Below, piece by piece: positions 8,605-17,919 of a stretch of 64,000 nt of DNA; position 1 is the stretch's first letter; every line of letters starts with the position of its first letter. The stretch comes from Zunongwangia mangrovi (lineage in GTDB: Bacteria > Bacteroidota > Bacteroidia > Flavobacteriales > Flavobacteriaceae): assembly GCF_900112105.1 (NCBI RefSeq), contig NZ_FOKV01000007.1, positions 143,493 through 207,492 on the forward strand, read 5' to 3'. The translations under genes were made by a program, and so were the position numbers. Under the pieces are notes generated by a model. That model had not been told where the DNA came from. It did no database searches and saw only the letters and a list, made by a program, of their open reading frames with translations.

Positions 8605-10791
8605 ATGCAATTAAGTTGCACTAAAATATATTTAGTCCTATTACTGCTTGTTTCTAATGTTCAGTTCAATCATGCTCAGGAAACAAATAAAGCCGCTTTT
8701 AAATCCAGCAAATTATCTTTAGAGGAGCGCATTGATAATTTATTGAACTCAATGACCTTAGAGGAAAAGGTAAATGCCCTGAGTACTAATCCAGAAGTGC
8801 CACGTTTGGGTGTTGAAGGAACAGGCCATGTGGAAGGTTTACATGGGTTAGCGCTTGGTGGTCCTGCAGAATGGGGAGGAAAAGACAGGCCGCCACTACC
8901 CACAACCACCTTTCCGCAGGCTTATGGACTGGGAGAAACCTGGGATACTAATTTATTAGAAAGAGTAGCAAGGGCAGAAGGAAAGGAAGCGAGGTTTGCT
9001 AAACAATTTTTTAATCGTGGTGCTTTAGTGGTAAGAGCTCCCAATGCAGATCTTGCTAGAGATCCGAGATGGGGAAGAACTGAAGAAAGCTTTGGTGAAG
9101 ATCCATTTCTTACAGGATCTTTAACTGTGGCATTTGCAAAAGGGCTGCAATCTGAAAAAAATGGATATTGGCAGACTGCCTCACTAATGAAACACTTCTT
9201 GGCAAATTCTAATGAAGATGGAAGAACTTATACATCTTCAGACTTTGATGATCGATTGATGCATGAGTATTATGCTGTACCCTTCAGAATGGGAATTACC
9301 AAAGGTGGAAGCAATGCATATATGGCAGCTTATAATAAAATAAATGGAGTTCCTGCTATGGTGCATCCTATTCTTGAAGAACTTAGCCAGAAGACTTGGG
9401 GACAAAATGGAATTATCTGTACAGATGGGGGTGCTTTCAAATTATTGCTTTCAGATCATAAATATTATGAAGATAAATATAAAGCAGCGGCAGCAGCTAT
9501 TAAAGCTGGAATTAGTCAGTTTTTAGATGAATACTCTGAAGCTGTTTATGGTGCTTTGGCTAATGGATATTTAACTGAAAAAGATCTGGATAATGTACTT
9601 AGAGGGAATTATCGTGTCATGATCAAATTAGGTTTAATGGATAGTGATCAAAGTCAAAATCCATATGCAGAAATAGGTACAGGCGAAGATAGCATAGCTC
9701 CCTGGAAAATGAAGGAACATCGTCAATTAGCTCTAGAAGCTACTAGAAAATCTATTGTGTTATTGAAAAATGATTCAGAAAAGCAGCTGTTACCTTTAAA
9801 TGAAAATGAGATCACTAAAATCGCAGTTATTGGTAGTAAAGCAGATAAAGTTTTATTGGATTGGTATAGCGGTACTCCTCCTTACACCATCTCTGTACTA
9901 CAAGCTTTAAAAGACCGATTAAAAAACAAAGTAGAACTAACCTACGCGAAAAATAATGCTGATGGAAAAGCAGTAAAGATTGCAAGTGAAGCAGATGTAG
10001 CCCTGTTAATTGTTGGAAATGAACCAACTTGTGGTGCTGGTTGGGCAGATTGCCCTGTGGCCGGTGAAGGTAAAGAAGCCGTAGATCGCCAATCATTGCA
10101 ATTGCAGGAAGAAGACCTTATAAAATTGGTATATAAAGCAAATCCAAATACAATCGTAGGACTAATTAGTAGTTTTCCTTATGCAATTAACTGGACGCAG
10201 GAGAATGTGCCTGCAATTTTACATCTAACTCAGAATTCTCAGGAATTAGGGACCGCCTTTACAGATGTTCTATTCGGCGATTACAATCCTGCTGGAAGAT
10301 TAACACAAACCTGGGTAAAAGACGTTACTGATCTTCCTCCATTGATGGATTACAATATAAGAAATGGACGTACTTACCGCTATTTTGAAGGAGAACCTTT
10401 GTACGTTTTTGGTCACGGACTAAGCTACTCTAATTTTGAATATAAAAACCTTCAAATTTCAAGAGAAACTTTAAGTGACGGAGAAACTATTTATATAAAC
10501 TTTCAATTAACGAATAAAAGCGATAGGCAAGGAGAAGAAGTTGCTCAATTGTATATCTCTCATCTAAATTCAGCAATAGATCGGCCTTTAAAAGAACTTA
10601 AAGCCTTCCGAAGAATAGATCTTAGACCTGGCGAAACTAAAAAGATTACATTGAGTCTTAAGGCTGAAGATCTGGAGTATTGGAATACAAAAAGCAATTC
10701 ATTTAAGCTGGAAGAAAATCAAATTGAAATTCAGATAGGAAGTGCTTCCAATCGGATTTACTTAACCAAACCTCTCAACATAAAAAACTAA
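8605..10791 (+). CDS. GH3 beta-glycosidase (xylosidase/glucosidase type)
   Basis: Secreted family 3 beta-glycosidase. I start at the ATG at 8605 because MQLSCTKIYL opens a good signal peptide ending at FNHAQ; an ATG at 8560 would overlap the GH97 gene by 35 bases. It then lies ten bases after the GH97 stop. Order of domains: GH3 N-terminal barrel, alpha/beta sandwich, fibronectin-III-like C-terminus. Nucleophile Asp274 is in ICTDGG. The stretch DPRWGRTEESFGEDP is the usual GH3 substrate-pocket signature. TDGG rather than SDW and the long N-terminal part recall GH3 enzymes annotated as beta-xylosidase or broad beta-glucosidase, so its linkage specificity differs from that of the next gene. Probably cleaves xyloglucan oligosaccharides in the periplasm. 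Confidence 0.87.
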   Translation: MQLSCTKIYLVLLLLVSNVQFNHAQETNKAAFKSSKLSLEERIDNLLNSMTLEEKVNALSTNPEVPRLGVEGTGHVEGLHGLALGGPAEWGGKDRPPLPTTTFPQAYGLGETWDTNLLERVARAEGKEARFAKQFFNRGALVVRAPNADLARDPRWGRTEESFGEDPFLTGSLTVAFAKGLQSEKNGYWQTASLMKHFLANSNEDGRTYTSSDFDDRLMHEYYAVPFRMGITKGGSNAYMAAYNKINGVPAMVHPILEELSQKTWGQNGIICTDGGAFKLLLSDHKYYEDKYKAAAAAIKAGISQFLDEYSEAVYGALANGYLTEKDLDNVLRGNYRVMIKLGLMDSDQSQNPYAEIGTGEDSIAPWKMKEHRQLALEATRKSIVLLKNDSEKQLLPLNENEITKIAVIGSKADKVLLDWYSGTPPYTISVLQALKDRLKNKVELTYAKNNADGKAVKIASEADVALLIVGNEPTCGAGWADCPVAGEGKEAVDRQSLQLQEEDLIKLVYKANPNTIVGLISSFPYAINWTQENVPAILHLTQNSQELGTAFTDVLFGDYNPAGRLTQTWVKDVTDLPPLMDYNIRNGRTYRYFEGEPLYVFGHGLSYSNFEYKNLQISRETLSDGETIYINFQLTNKSDRQGEEVAQLYISHLNSAIDRPLKELKAFRRIDLRPGETKKITLSLKAEDLEYWNTKSNSFKLEENQIEIQIGSASNRIYLTKPLNIKN

Positions 10792-10798
10792 TCTAAAG

Positions 10799-13054
10799 AT
10801 GAATATCAGATCAAAAATAGTATCATTAGCATGCCTGATACTTATTATCGGGCTTAGCTCCTGTAAAAAAGAAAAGCAGTCTGAAATCGATAATATTGGC
10901 CAAAATACCAAGCAGAAAATCTATAAAGGCAAACCAATCTCTAAAGATTTTGATAGCAAGATCGATAGCCTTATTGCTGAAATGACCTTAGAAGAAAAAA
11001 CAGGCTTACTGCATGGTAATAGCATGTTCGCTACTAAAGCTGTGGAACGTTTGGGCATTCCTGAGTTGAAAATGGCCGATGGGCCTTTGGGAGTAAGAGA
11101 AGAGTTAGAAAAAGATTCATGGGCACCTTTAGGATTAGAGGACGATTATGCCACGTATTACCCGGCAGGAGCAGGATTGTCTGCTACCTGGAACCCTAAT
11201 CTAGCTTATACTTTTGGAAACAGTGTAGGGGAAGAAACAAGAGCTAGAGGTAAAGATGTTTTGCTTTCTCCCGCTATTAATATTATTAGAACTCCGTTAG
11301 GAGGAAGAACTTACGAATACTTTACAGAAGATCCTTTTCTAAACAAAAAACTGGCAGTTCCTTTTGTGGTAGGTATTCAGGATAATGATGTTGCAGCATG
11401 CGTAAAGCATTTTGCAGCGAACAATCAGGAAACGCACCGTGATTATGTGAACGTTAAAATTGCCGAACGTCCTTTGCGCGAAATTTACCTACCTGCTTTT
11501 GAAGCTACAGTAAAAGAAGCGCATGCTTATGCAATGATGGGCGCTTATAACAAGTTTCGAGGAGAATATTTATGTGAAAATGATTTTATGCTGAATCAAC
11601 TACTAAAAGAAGAATGGGGGTTTGAAGGAGTTGTAATTTCAGATTGGGCTGCAGTTCATAGTTCTGTAAATTCTTTAAAAAGCGGACTTGATATTGAAAT
11701 GGGAACTCCTAAAGATTTTGATGAATACTTTTTGGCACAGCCACTTATTGATTCAGCTAAAGCAGGAAAAATTTCAGAAACAGAAATTGATAAGCACGTA
11801 AAACGAGTTTTGCGAGTGATGTATTCTGTAAAAAGTATGGGTCCAGGCGATCGTAAGGAGGGAAGTATTAGCACTGAAGCACATTTTAAAGATGCTTATA
11901 ATATTGCAGCAGAATCTGTAGTGTTGCTAAAGAATGATAAAAATTTACTGCCTTTGGATCCCAGCGAAATAAAAAGTCTTGCTGTAATTGGCGATAATGC
12001 CACTAAGAAAAATGCACTCGGTGGATTTGGCGCGGGAGTTAAAACGAAGCGAGAGATCACTCCGCTTGAAGGTTTAAAAAACAGACTTCCAGAATCTGTA
12101 AATATCAAATTTGCTCAAGGTTACGAAGAAAAATATTCTAAGACTGAAAAAGCCAAACTAGGAGATGTTACTCTAAATGGTCCTGTTACTATAGATGAGT
12201 TAGACCCAAAACTAGTTGAAGAAGCTGTTGAAGCTGCGAAAAATGCAGATGCGGCAATTATTTTTGCAGGATCTAATCGAGATTATGAAACTGAAGCATC
12301 AGATAGAGCAAGTTTAGAATTACCATTTGGCCAGGAAGAACTTGTCAAAAAAGTATTAGAAGCGAACCCTAATACGATCGTAGTGATGATCGCGGGAGCT
12401 CCTTATGAAATAGATGAAATTAGTGAGAAGTCCTCTGCTTTAGTATGGAGTTGGTTTAATGGCTCAGAAGGAGGTAATGCTTTAGCAGATGTTCTTTTAG
12501 GTGAAGTAAATCCTTCAGGAAAACTTCCCTGGACGATGCCTAAAAAACTTGAAGATTCTCCCGCCCATGCGACTAATAGCTTTCCAGGAGACAAAACGGT
12601 TAGTTATGATGAAGGAATTTTGGTTGGATATCGATGGTTTGATACAAAAGACATAGCACCATTATATCCATTTGGTTATGGCCTGTCTTACACTGATTTT
12701 GCAATTTCTGAAGCAAAAACGAATAAGAAAACTTTTACGGATAATGATACTATAAAATTAAATCTGAAAGTCAGCAATATCGGTGAATTTGAAGGGAAAG
12801 AGGTGATACAAGTCTACGCATCCAAACCTAATAGTAAAGTAGAAAGAGCTGATAAAGAACTAAAAGCTTTTAAAAAGATTGAAGTGAATACAGGCGAATC
12901 TGTTTCAGTTGATATTGAATTACCGATAAAAGAATTGGCTTATTACAAGGTTTCTTCTAAACAATGGGTGGTAGAACCCGGAACATACCAATTGAAATTA
13001 GGAAATAGTTCTAGAAATATTATGAGCGAGCTAGAAATCCAAATTCAGGAATAA
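10799..13054 (+). CDS. GH3 beta-glucosidase lipoprotein
   Basis: Second family 3 enzyme of the operon, 751 residues, with a lipoprotein signal ending in LSSC (Cys22). It has the standard three-domain GH3 layout: barrel, alpha/beta sandwich and a fibronectin-III-like C-terminus with KELKAFKK. The nucleophile Asp282 lies in VISDWAA, the classic beta-glucosidase context, and CVKHFAANNQE carries the conserved Lys-His pair. It begins seven bases after the preceding GH3 stop. In the xyloglucan pathway it would remove the backbone beta-1,4-glucose after the alpha-xylosidase has exposed it. Lipid anchoring could place it on either leaflet of the outer membrane; the sequence alone does not decide. Confidence 0.9.
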   Translation: MNIRSKIVSLACLILIIGLSSCKKEKQSEIDNIGQNTKQKIYKGKPISKDFDSKIDSLIAEMTLEEKTGLLHGNSMFATKAVERLGIPELKMADGPLGVREELEKDSWAPLGLEDDYATYYPAGAGLSATWNPNLAYTFGNSVGEETRARGKDVLLSPAINIIRTPLGGRTYEYFTEDPFLNKKLAVPFVVGIQDNDVAACVKHFAANNQETHRDYVNVKIAERPLREIYLPAFEATVKEAHAYAMMGAYNKFRGEYLCENDFMLNQLLKEEWGFEGVVISDWAAVHSSVNSLKSGLDIEMGTPKDFDEYFLAQPLIDSAKAGKISETEIDKHVKRVLRVMYSVKSMGPGDRKEGSISTEAHFKDAYNIAAESVVLLKNDKNLLPLDPSEIKSLAVIGDNATKKNALGGFGAGVKTKREITPLEGLKNRLPESVNIKFAQGYEEKYSKTEKAKLGDVTLNGPVTIDELDPKLVEEAVEAAKNADAAIIFAGSNRDYETEASDRASLELPFGQEELVKKVLEANPNTIVVMIAGAPYEIDEISEKSSALVWSWFNGSEGGNALADVLLGEVNPSGKLPWTMPKKLEDSPAHATNSFPGDKTVSYDEGILVGYRWFDTKDIAPLYPFGYGLSYTDFAISEAKTNKKTFTDNDTIKLNLKVSNIGEFEGKEVIQVYASKPNSKVERADKELKAFKKIEVNTGESVSVDIELPIKELAYYKVSSKQWVVEPGTYQLKLGNSSRNIMSELEIQIQE

Positions 13055-14559
13055 TGAAAATTAATAAACTTACATATCTCTTAATTATTCTATTTGTTTC
13101 TATGATATCCTGTAAGCAACAGGGAAAAAGTGATTTGGCTACAACAAAAAAACAAAAGTATGTAGCGAATTGGGATTCTCTTGCTAAATACGAGGAAACA
13201 GCAAACTGGTTTAAAGAAGCTAAGTTTGGTATCTATGCGCATTGGGGTGTTTTATCGGTGCCTGCCTATGCCAACGACTGGTATCCCAGAAATATGCATA
13301 TAAAGGGCAGTAAAGAATATCAGCATCATGTAAAGACTTATGGTGAACCTTCAGAATTTGGCTATCACGATTTTGTGCCAATGTTTAAAGCTGAAAAATT
13401 CAATGCCGAGGACTGGGCAAGTTTATTTCAACGATCGGGAGCAAAATTTGCGGGTATCGTTGCAGAGCATCATGATGGATGGAGTAATTGGGACAGTAAA
13501 ACCAACCCGTGGAATTCTGTAGATATGGGGCCCCATCGTGACATTGTTGGCGAGTTAGAAAAAGCTATTCATGAAAAAGGGATGAAATTTGTAACCTCAT
13601 TTCATAAAGCAAGAACATTACAGGTATTTCAAAAGGATTCTTCAAAATGGTTGGATGATACTTCTTATTTTCCTTATGATCCAGATATGCCAACTTCCTC
13701 ATCAGACTCTTTATTAAGTATTTTGTATGGTAATATTCCGAAGGAAAAATTTTACGAAAACTGGCTTTCAGAATTACATGAAGTAATACATCAATATGGC
13801 CCAGACCTTATTTATTTTGACAGTAAACTGGATAAAATTCCAGATTCTATAAAAGCAAAATTTGTAGCAGATTATTTTAATTATGCTGAAGAAAATGATA
13901 AAGAGGTCGTTATAACCCATAAAGAAGGTGAGCTACCAAAATCTGTTAGTCTTGAAGATCTTGAAAAAGGAAGAATGAATACCAAAACCGAAGAATATTG
14001 GCTTACTGATGAAACAGTATCTGTAGGTAGCTGGAGTTACACAAATGATCTGGGACTTAAAACAGCCGACGAAATTATAGATGTTTTAGTAGATATTGTA
14101 AGTAAAAATGGAGCTCTTATGCTCAACGTCTCTCCCAAAGCAAATGGTATTATCCCTGAAGATCAGCAAAAGATTTTGTTAGAAATAGGAAAGTGGCTCG
14201 AAGTTAATGGAGAAGCCATTTATGGTACAAATACCTGGAAAGTATTTGGAGAAGGCCCTACGATACAAGAAAAATCTGGGATGTTTTTAGATAAAATAAC
14301 CTATACGCCCCAGGATATTCGTTACACGCAAAAAGGAAATAATATCTACGTTATTTTTCTTGGTTGGCCCGGAGAGAGTAAAGAGATTTTGCTAAAATCT
14401 TTTTCCAATAATCAATTTTCGATAACTGAGGTAGAGTTTTTAGGGAGTGATGAAAAAGCAAATTATGAGTTAAAAGCTGAGGGTTTAAGCATTTTAACTC
14501 CCTCCGAAATTGTTGATGAAAATGCGTGGGTAATAAAAATAACTACAAGTGAGAACTAA
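13054..14559 (+). CDS. GH29 alpha-L-fucosidase lipoprotein
   Basis: Family 29 alpha-L-fucosidase, 501 residues, lipoprotein signal ending in ISCK (Cys20). Its ATG overlaps the preceding TAA by one base (TAATG), which suggests translational coupling to the GH3 gene. The barrel shows FGIYAHWG, the AEHHDGWSNW sugar-binding motif and the nucleophile Asp256 in LIYFDSK. NGALMLNVSPKANG matches the end of the fucosidase barrel, and a beta-sandwich domain follows. In this operon it would remove the terminal fucose of fucosylated xyloglucan side chains before the GH2 galactosidase acts. The catalytic segment reads YFDSK rather than the more common WFDG, which leaves the GH29 subfamily open. Confidence 0.89.
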   Translation: MKINKLTYLLIILFVSMISCKQQGKSDLATTKKQKYVANWDSLAKYEETANWFKEAKFGIYAHWGVLSVPAYANDWYPRNMHIKGSKEYQHHVKTYGEPSEFGYHDFVPMFKAEKFNAEDWASLFQRSGAKFAGIVAEHHDGWSNWDSKTNPWNSVDMGPHRDIVGELEKAIHEKGMKFVTSFHKARTLQVFQKDSSKWLDDTSYFPYDPDMPTSSSDSLLSILYGNIPKEKFYENWLSELHEVIHQYGPDLIYFDSKLDKIPDSIKAKFVADYFNYAEENDKEVVITHKEGELPKSVSLEDLEKGRMNTKTEEYWLTDETVSVGSWSYTNDLGLKTADEIIDVLVDIVSKNGALMLNVSPKANGIIPEDQQKILLEIGKWLEVNGEAIYGTNTWKVFGEGPTIQEKSGMFLDKITYTPQDIRYTQKGNNIYVIFLGWPGESKEILLKSFSNNQFSITEVEFLGSDEKANYELKAEGLSILTPSEIVDENAWVIKITTSEN

Positions 14560-14570
14560 TAAATAGTAAA

Positions 14571-14606
14571 CCAATGACCAGATACTAAAATCTGGTTATT
14601 GGTTTT
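14571..14606 (+). terminator. Hairpin with short T-tract between GH29 and GH5 genes
   Basis: CCAATGACCAGAT (14571-14583) pairs with ATCTGGTTATTGG (14590-14602) with a single G-U wobble, followed by TTTT. It is a strong 13-bp stem in the 70-base gap before the GH5 gene. It may terminate part of the transcripts or protect the upstream message, so the GH5 gene could be expressed at a different level from the rest of the operon. Confidence 0.6.
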
Positions 14607-14629
14607 AACCTAAACCTAAAATTTTATTT

Positions 14630-16078
14630 ATGCAATTACTAAAATTACCATTGAGTTTTTTAATGATGTTTTTCGTTTTTTTGACGATATCATGCTCAGA
14701 AGATGAGGAGGTTATAGCTTCCAAAAACTTAGAATTTTCTGTCTATCCTAACGAAATCGATTTCGGTTCTTCAGGCGGAAATAATATTCTAAATGTTAAT
14801 AGCAGTGAACCCTGGACTATCGAGGGTGAAGGCGGTTGGATCGATCTTTCTGAAAATGCCTCGGAAGGAAGTGATAAGGTGAATATTATGGCTTCAGCAA
14901 ATCAGGATACTATCGCTCGATCTACTACGATCACAATAAATTCTGGTGATCAATCTTATGAAGTAAACATTTCTCAGGCAGGAATGATTCCTGAACCATC
15001 AGATGAAATTGTATTTGCTATAGAGCCAGATAGTACAAATATGGGCGATCTAAGCGCGGTGCAGTTTGCAACCCAAATGGATATAGGCTGGAATTTAGGA
15101 AATTCCCTTGAAGCTATCGGTGGAGAAACAGCATGGGGTAATCCTATGGTTACTCAGCGATTAATAGACTCGGTTAAAGCAGCAGGTTTCGATGCGATTA
15201 GAATTCCCGTTGCCTGGAGTAAATTTTCAGACGCCGAAAACTATGTAATTCAGCAAGATTGGATAAATAGAGTAGAAGAAGTTGTAAACTACGTTTTGTC
15301 GAACGATATGTATGCTATTGTAAACATTCACTGGGATGGTGGATGGATGCAACCCACTTATGAAGAGCAGGATGAAGTTAATACTCGTTTAGATACTATG
15401 TGGACTCAAATAGCTACCAATTTTAGAGATTATGGCCCAAAATTATTATTTGCCGGGACTAACGAAGTAATGGTAGAAGGTAACTATGATACGCCTACAG
15501 AAGAGTACTATAGTGTTCAAAATAGTTTTAATCAGACTTTTGTTGATGCTGTTCGATCTACAGGAGGAAAAAATGTTTATAGATATTTAGTTGTTCAAGG
15601 TTTTAATACCAATATTAATCATACTGTAAATTTTGCTGAAATTCCCGAGGATGTAGTCGATCAAAGATTAATGATGGAAGTTCACTATTATGACCCCTAT
15701 AATTTCGCTCTAAATGCAGATAGTGATCTAACACAATGGGGATCTATAGCTACTGATCCTTCTAAAACTGAAGACTGGGCTAATGAAAGCTATGTCGATG
15801 ATCAATTTCAAAAAATGAAAACCAACTTTATAGATGAAGGTATAGCTGTTATTCTGGGAGAATATGGAGCAATAGCCAGAACAAACATAGCTGAGCACGA
15901 GCAGTATAGAGAATATTATTTAGATTATGTAACCGAATCTGCTCAGTCTGCTGGTCTAGTACCTTTTTATTGGGATAATGGAGATCAGGGACAAAACGGT
16001 TTTGCCATTTTTGAGCGATCTACTGGCGAAATTCTATATCCAGAAATGGTTGAAGCTCTTACAGGAAACGATAATTAA
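14630..16078 (+). CDS. BACON-GH5 endo-glucanase, probable endo-xyloglucanase
   Basis: Lipoprotein (signal ending in ISCS, Cys23) of 482 residues. Residues about 33-115 form a BACON domain, recognisable by the NSSEPWTI and GWIDLS repeats and the YEVNISQAG end. The GH5 catalytic barrel covers about 135-478, with GWNLGNSLEA at its start, acid/base Glu279 in GTNEVM and nucleophile Glu411 in LGEYGA. The N-terminus of the barrel and BACON linkage recall GH5 subfamily 4 endo-xyloglucanases such as that of the Bacteroides ovatus xyloglucan locus. It probably sits on the cell surface and makes the first cuts in the polymer. It is the last gene of the operon; a terminator follows at 16110. Subfamily and substrate are inferred. 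Confidence 0.88.
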   Translation: MQLLKLPLSFLMMFFVFLTISCSEDEEVIASKNLEFSVYPNEIDFGSSGGNNILNVNSSEPWTIEGEGGWIDLSENASEGSDKVNIMASANQDTIARSTTITINSGDQSYEVNISQAGMIPEPSDEIVFAIEPDSTNMGDLSAVQFATQMDIGWNLGNSLEAIGGETAWGNPMVTQRLIDSVKAAGFDAIRIPVAWSKFSDAENYVIQQDWINRVEEVVNYVLSNDMYAIVNIHWDGGWMQPTYEEQDEVNTRLDTMWTQIATNFRDYGPKLLFAGTNEVMVEGNYDTPTEEYYSVQNSFNQTFVDAVRSTGGKNVYRYLVVQGFNTNINHTVNFAEIPEDVVDQRLMMEVHYYDPYNFALNADSDLTQWGSIATDPSKTEDWANESYVDDQFQKMKTNFIDEGIAVILGEYGAIARTNIAEHEQYREYYLDYVTESAQSAGLVPFYWDNGDQGQNGFAIFERSTGEILYPEMVEALTGNDN

Positions 16079-16109
16079 TTTATACGCTTAGTTTTTTGTT
16101 AATTTGATT

Positions 16110-16139
16110 AGGGGAATCTTTTTTGGATTTCCCTTTTTT
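16110..16139 (+). terminator. Rho-independent terminator of the GH operon
   Basis: AGGGGAATC pairs with GATTTCCCT (one G-U wobble) around a short T-rich loop and is followed by a run of six T. It lies 32 bases after the GH5 stop and closes the glycosidase operon. Confidence 0.8.
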
Positions 16140-16150
16140 AATTTTGGCCC

Positions 16151-16183
16151 TAAAACAACAAAACCCCGCTAAAAGCGAGGTTT
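16151..16183 (-). terminator. Terminator of tRNA-Arg
   Basis: Read on the minus strand just downstream of the tRNA, AAACCTCGCT pairs with AGCGGGGTTT (one U-G wobble) around a TTT loop, then a T-rich tail (TGTTGTTTTA). It faces the GH operon terminator at 16110-16139. Confidence 0.7.
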
Positions 16184-16190
16184 GATGTTG

Positions 16191-16264
16191 TGATCGCGAC
16201 AGGATTCGAACCTGTGACCGTCTGCTTAGAAGGCAGATGCTCTATCCAGCTGAGCTACGCGACC
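16191..16264 (-). tRNA. tRNA-Arg (anticodon TCT)
   Basis: On the minus strand the sequence folds as a full cloverleaf. The acceptor stem GGTCGCG pairs with CGCGATC (one G-U pair), the D arm contains GCTCAGCTGGATAGAGC, the anticodon loop is CTTCTAA giving TCT, and the T arm contains GGTTCGAATCC. It reads AGA arginine codons. The discriminator base is A and the CCA end is not encoded. A perfect promoter lies just upstream and a terminator just downstream, so it is a single-gene transcript. Confidence 0.97.
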
Positions 16265-16277
16265 ATTTTTGCGGTTG

Positions 16278-16307
16278 CAAATATAATCTCTTTTTGTTTT
16301 AAAACAA
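16278..16307 (-). promoter_or_regulatory. Bacteroidota-type promoter of tRNA-Arg
   Basis: On the minus strand TTG (16307-16305) is followed after exactly 19 bases by TATATTTG (16285-16278). This matches the primary sigma factor consensus of Bacteroidota (-33 TTG, -7 TAnnTTTG). It lies 13 bases upstream of the mature tRNA 5' end. It is the best promoter match in the window. Confidence 0.85.
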
Positions 16308-16487
16308 GGCTTTTTTTAAGAAAAATGAGTTTTTATTTTTTATTAATTTTTTAAATACTGATAAGCAATAGTTTAGTGTTTTTTTGAACTTTAAAAAAAA
16401 TATAAATAGCAGCAGTCATGAGATACCTGCCGTCTTAAAGTTTTTACTTATTTTTAACCTCAATTTTAATCCTAACAATTAATTAAA

Positions 16488-17462
16488 ATGCTCAATTACC
16501 CAATCAAATTTACACCTATCCTAAAAGAAAAAATTTGGGGAGGTGAAAAATTAGCAAGCATCTTAAATAAAGAATCAGATGCAAAAAATCTAGGCGAAAG
16601 CTGGGAAATCTCTGGTGTTAAAGGAGATATCTCTGTTGTAGAAAATGGAGCACTTAAAGGAAAGACCTTAAACGAACTTTTAGAAGAATATAAGGGTAAG
16701 TTTTTGGGAGAGAAGATCTATGCCGATTTTGGAGCTGAATTTCCACTGCTTATAAAATATATCGATGCTAAAACAGCACTTTCTGTACAATTGCATCCTC
16801 ACGATGATCTTGCCAAAGAGCGCCACAATAGCCTTGGGAAAACTGAAATGTGGTTTATTATGCAAGCTGATGAAAATGCAGACATCAATGTTGGCTTTAA
16901 AGAGACTATTACCAAAGAAGATTATATAAAACACCTTGAAGAAGGCAAGATCACTGAGGTCTTAAATTTTGAGCAGGTAAAAAAAGGCGACAGCTTTTTT
17001 ATCAATACCGGGAAAGTTCATGCCATTGGAGCCGGAGTCCTTTTAGCTGAAATTCAGCAAACTTCAGATATTACCTATAGAATTTATGACTGGGATCGTG
17101 TAGACGACCAGGGAAATTCACGTGAATTACATACCGCACTCGCTATCGATGCAATAGATTTTGAGAAGAAAGATGATTTTAAAATGGAGTATGAAAAAAC
17201 TCCAAATCAGTCTTCAAATATTGCAGATTGTGAATATTTTACTACCAACTATTTACCGGTAAAAGGGAGTATTACCAAAGATTATTCGGCTATAGATAGT
17301 TTTATTATTTATATGGCGGTAAGCGGTAAAGCTACAGTTGGTGTGGCTGGTAATACCGAAGAAATAGAGCAGGGGCAAACTCTTCTAATTCCTGCTGAAA
17401 ATAAAGAAGTAGAAATTAGCTCTGACGATTGTGAACTTCTTGAAGTTTCTGTAACTCGATAG
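16488..17462 (+). CDS. manA: Mannose-6-phosphate isomerase, class I
   Basis: Cytoplasmic zinc enzyme that interconverts mannose 6-phosphate and fructose 6-phosphate. The 324-residue, two-cupin short form is typical of Bacteroidota and Firmicutes. Candidate zinc ligands are Gln101 and His103 in QLHPHDD, Glu120 in KTEMWFI and His178 in KVHAIGAG. IWGGEKL near the N-terminus and YRIYDWDR are further signatures. It stands alone on the + strand between the tRNA and a convergent pair of membrane-protein genes, and a strong bidirectional terminator follows. It is probably a general sugar-metabolism gene, useful for mannose and for GDP-mannose supply, and not part of the adjacent glycan operon. Confidence 0.93.
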   Translation: MLNYPIKFTPILKEKIWGGEKLASILNKESDAKNLGESWEISGVKGDISVVENGALKGKTLNELLEEYKGKFLGEKIYADFGAEFPLLIKYIDAKTALSVQLHPHDDLAKERHNSLGKTEMWFIMQADENADINVGFKETITKEDYIKHLEEGKITEVLNFEQVKKGDSFFINTGKVHAIGAGVLLAEIQQTSDITYRIYDWDRVDDQGNSRELHTALAIDAIDFEKKDDFKMEYEKTPNQSSNIADCEYFTTNYLPVKGSITKDYSAIDSFIIYMAVSGKATVGVAGNTEEIEQGQTLLIPAENKEVEISSDDCELLEVSVTR

Positions 17463-17490
17463 TGTTTAGAATTCAATAAAATATAGAATA

Positions 17491-17517
17491 AAAAAGCCGG
17501 TTTAACCGGCTTTTTTT
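17491..17517. terminator. Bidirectional terminator
   Basis: A near-perfect palindrome, AAAAAGCCGGTTTAACCGGC followed by a T run, sits between manA (+) and the convergent gene at 17533 (-). The A run on one side and the T run on the other let it end transcripts from both directions. Confidence 0.85.
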
Positions 17518-17532
17518 ATCTTGAAATGTTCG

Positions 17533-17919
17533 TTATTCAATTTCAATTCTTAAAGAATCCTTTCCTCTAAGATGAATTCGATCATACTCCCAAATTTCAG
17601 CGTTTCGATGCGCCATTACATCCATAACGCCATTTTCTTTTGTACCTTTAAACTTAAAAGTAAGCTCAACCTTTTTGTGATCTTCGCTATACTGAACGTC
17701 TCCATTCAACAGTGATAAATTATCTTTCAAATTAATCTTTCCGAAGATATTAGAAACCTCTTCATTTTTATTGGCTAAGGCAATAGCATCTTTATGCAAC
17801 GCATCATCGGCGTAAACTTCAGTAAAATTTGAAATGTGTGTACCAAGATTTGTGGTAGAAAATACCAGAATTAGAAGCACACAAATAACTCCCAGGCTAA
17901 TTAATAACCATTTTTTCAT
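17533..17919 (-). CDS. Small membrane-anchored protein, Coa1-like
   Basis: A 128-residue protein with one N-terminal hydrophobic segment (about residues 4-22) and a soluble extracytoplasmic domain. The domain has alternating strands and a final pattern (VMDVMAHRNAEIWEYDRIHLR) resembling the bacterial Coa1 / cytochrome-oxidase-assembly-factor-1 family, which looks like a small sandwich after one helix. That resemblance is from memory and is weak, so function is not assigned. Its ATG immediately follows the stop of the upstream membrane-protein gene (17920), so the two are one transcript. The bidirectional terminator at 17491 ends it. Confidence 0.65.
   Translation of the reverse strand: MKKWLLISLGVICVLLILVFSTTNLGTHISNFTEVYADDALHKDAIALANKNEEVSNIFGKINLKDNLSLLNGDVQYSEDHKKVELTFKFKGTKENGVMDVMAHRNAEIWEYDRIHLRGKDSLRIEIE

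Noticed and set aside
32..16078. Xylan utilisation locus
   Set aside because: GH39 and GH3 would fit xylan, but no GH10, GH11, GH43, GH67 or GH115 enzyme is seen, while GH31, GH29 and BACON-GH5 point to xyloglucan.
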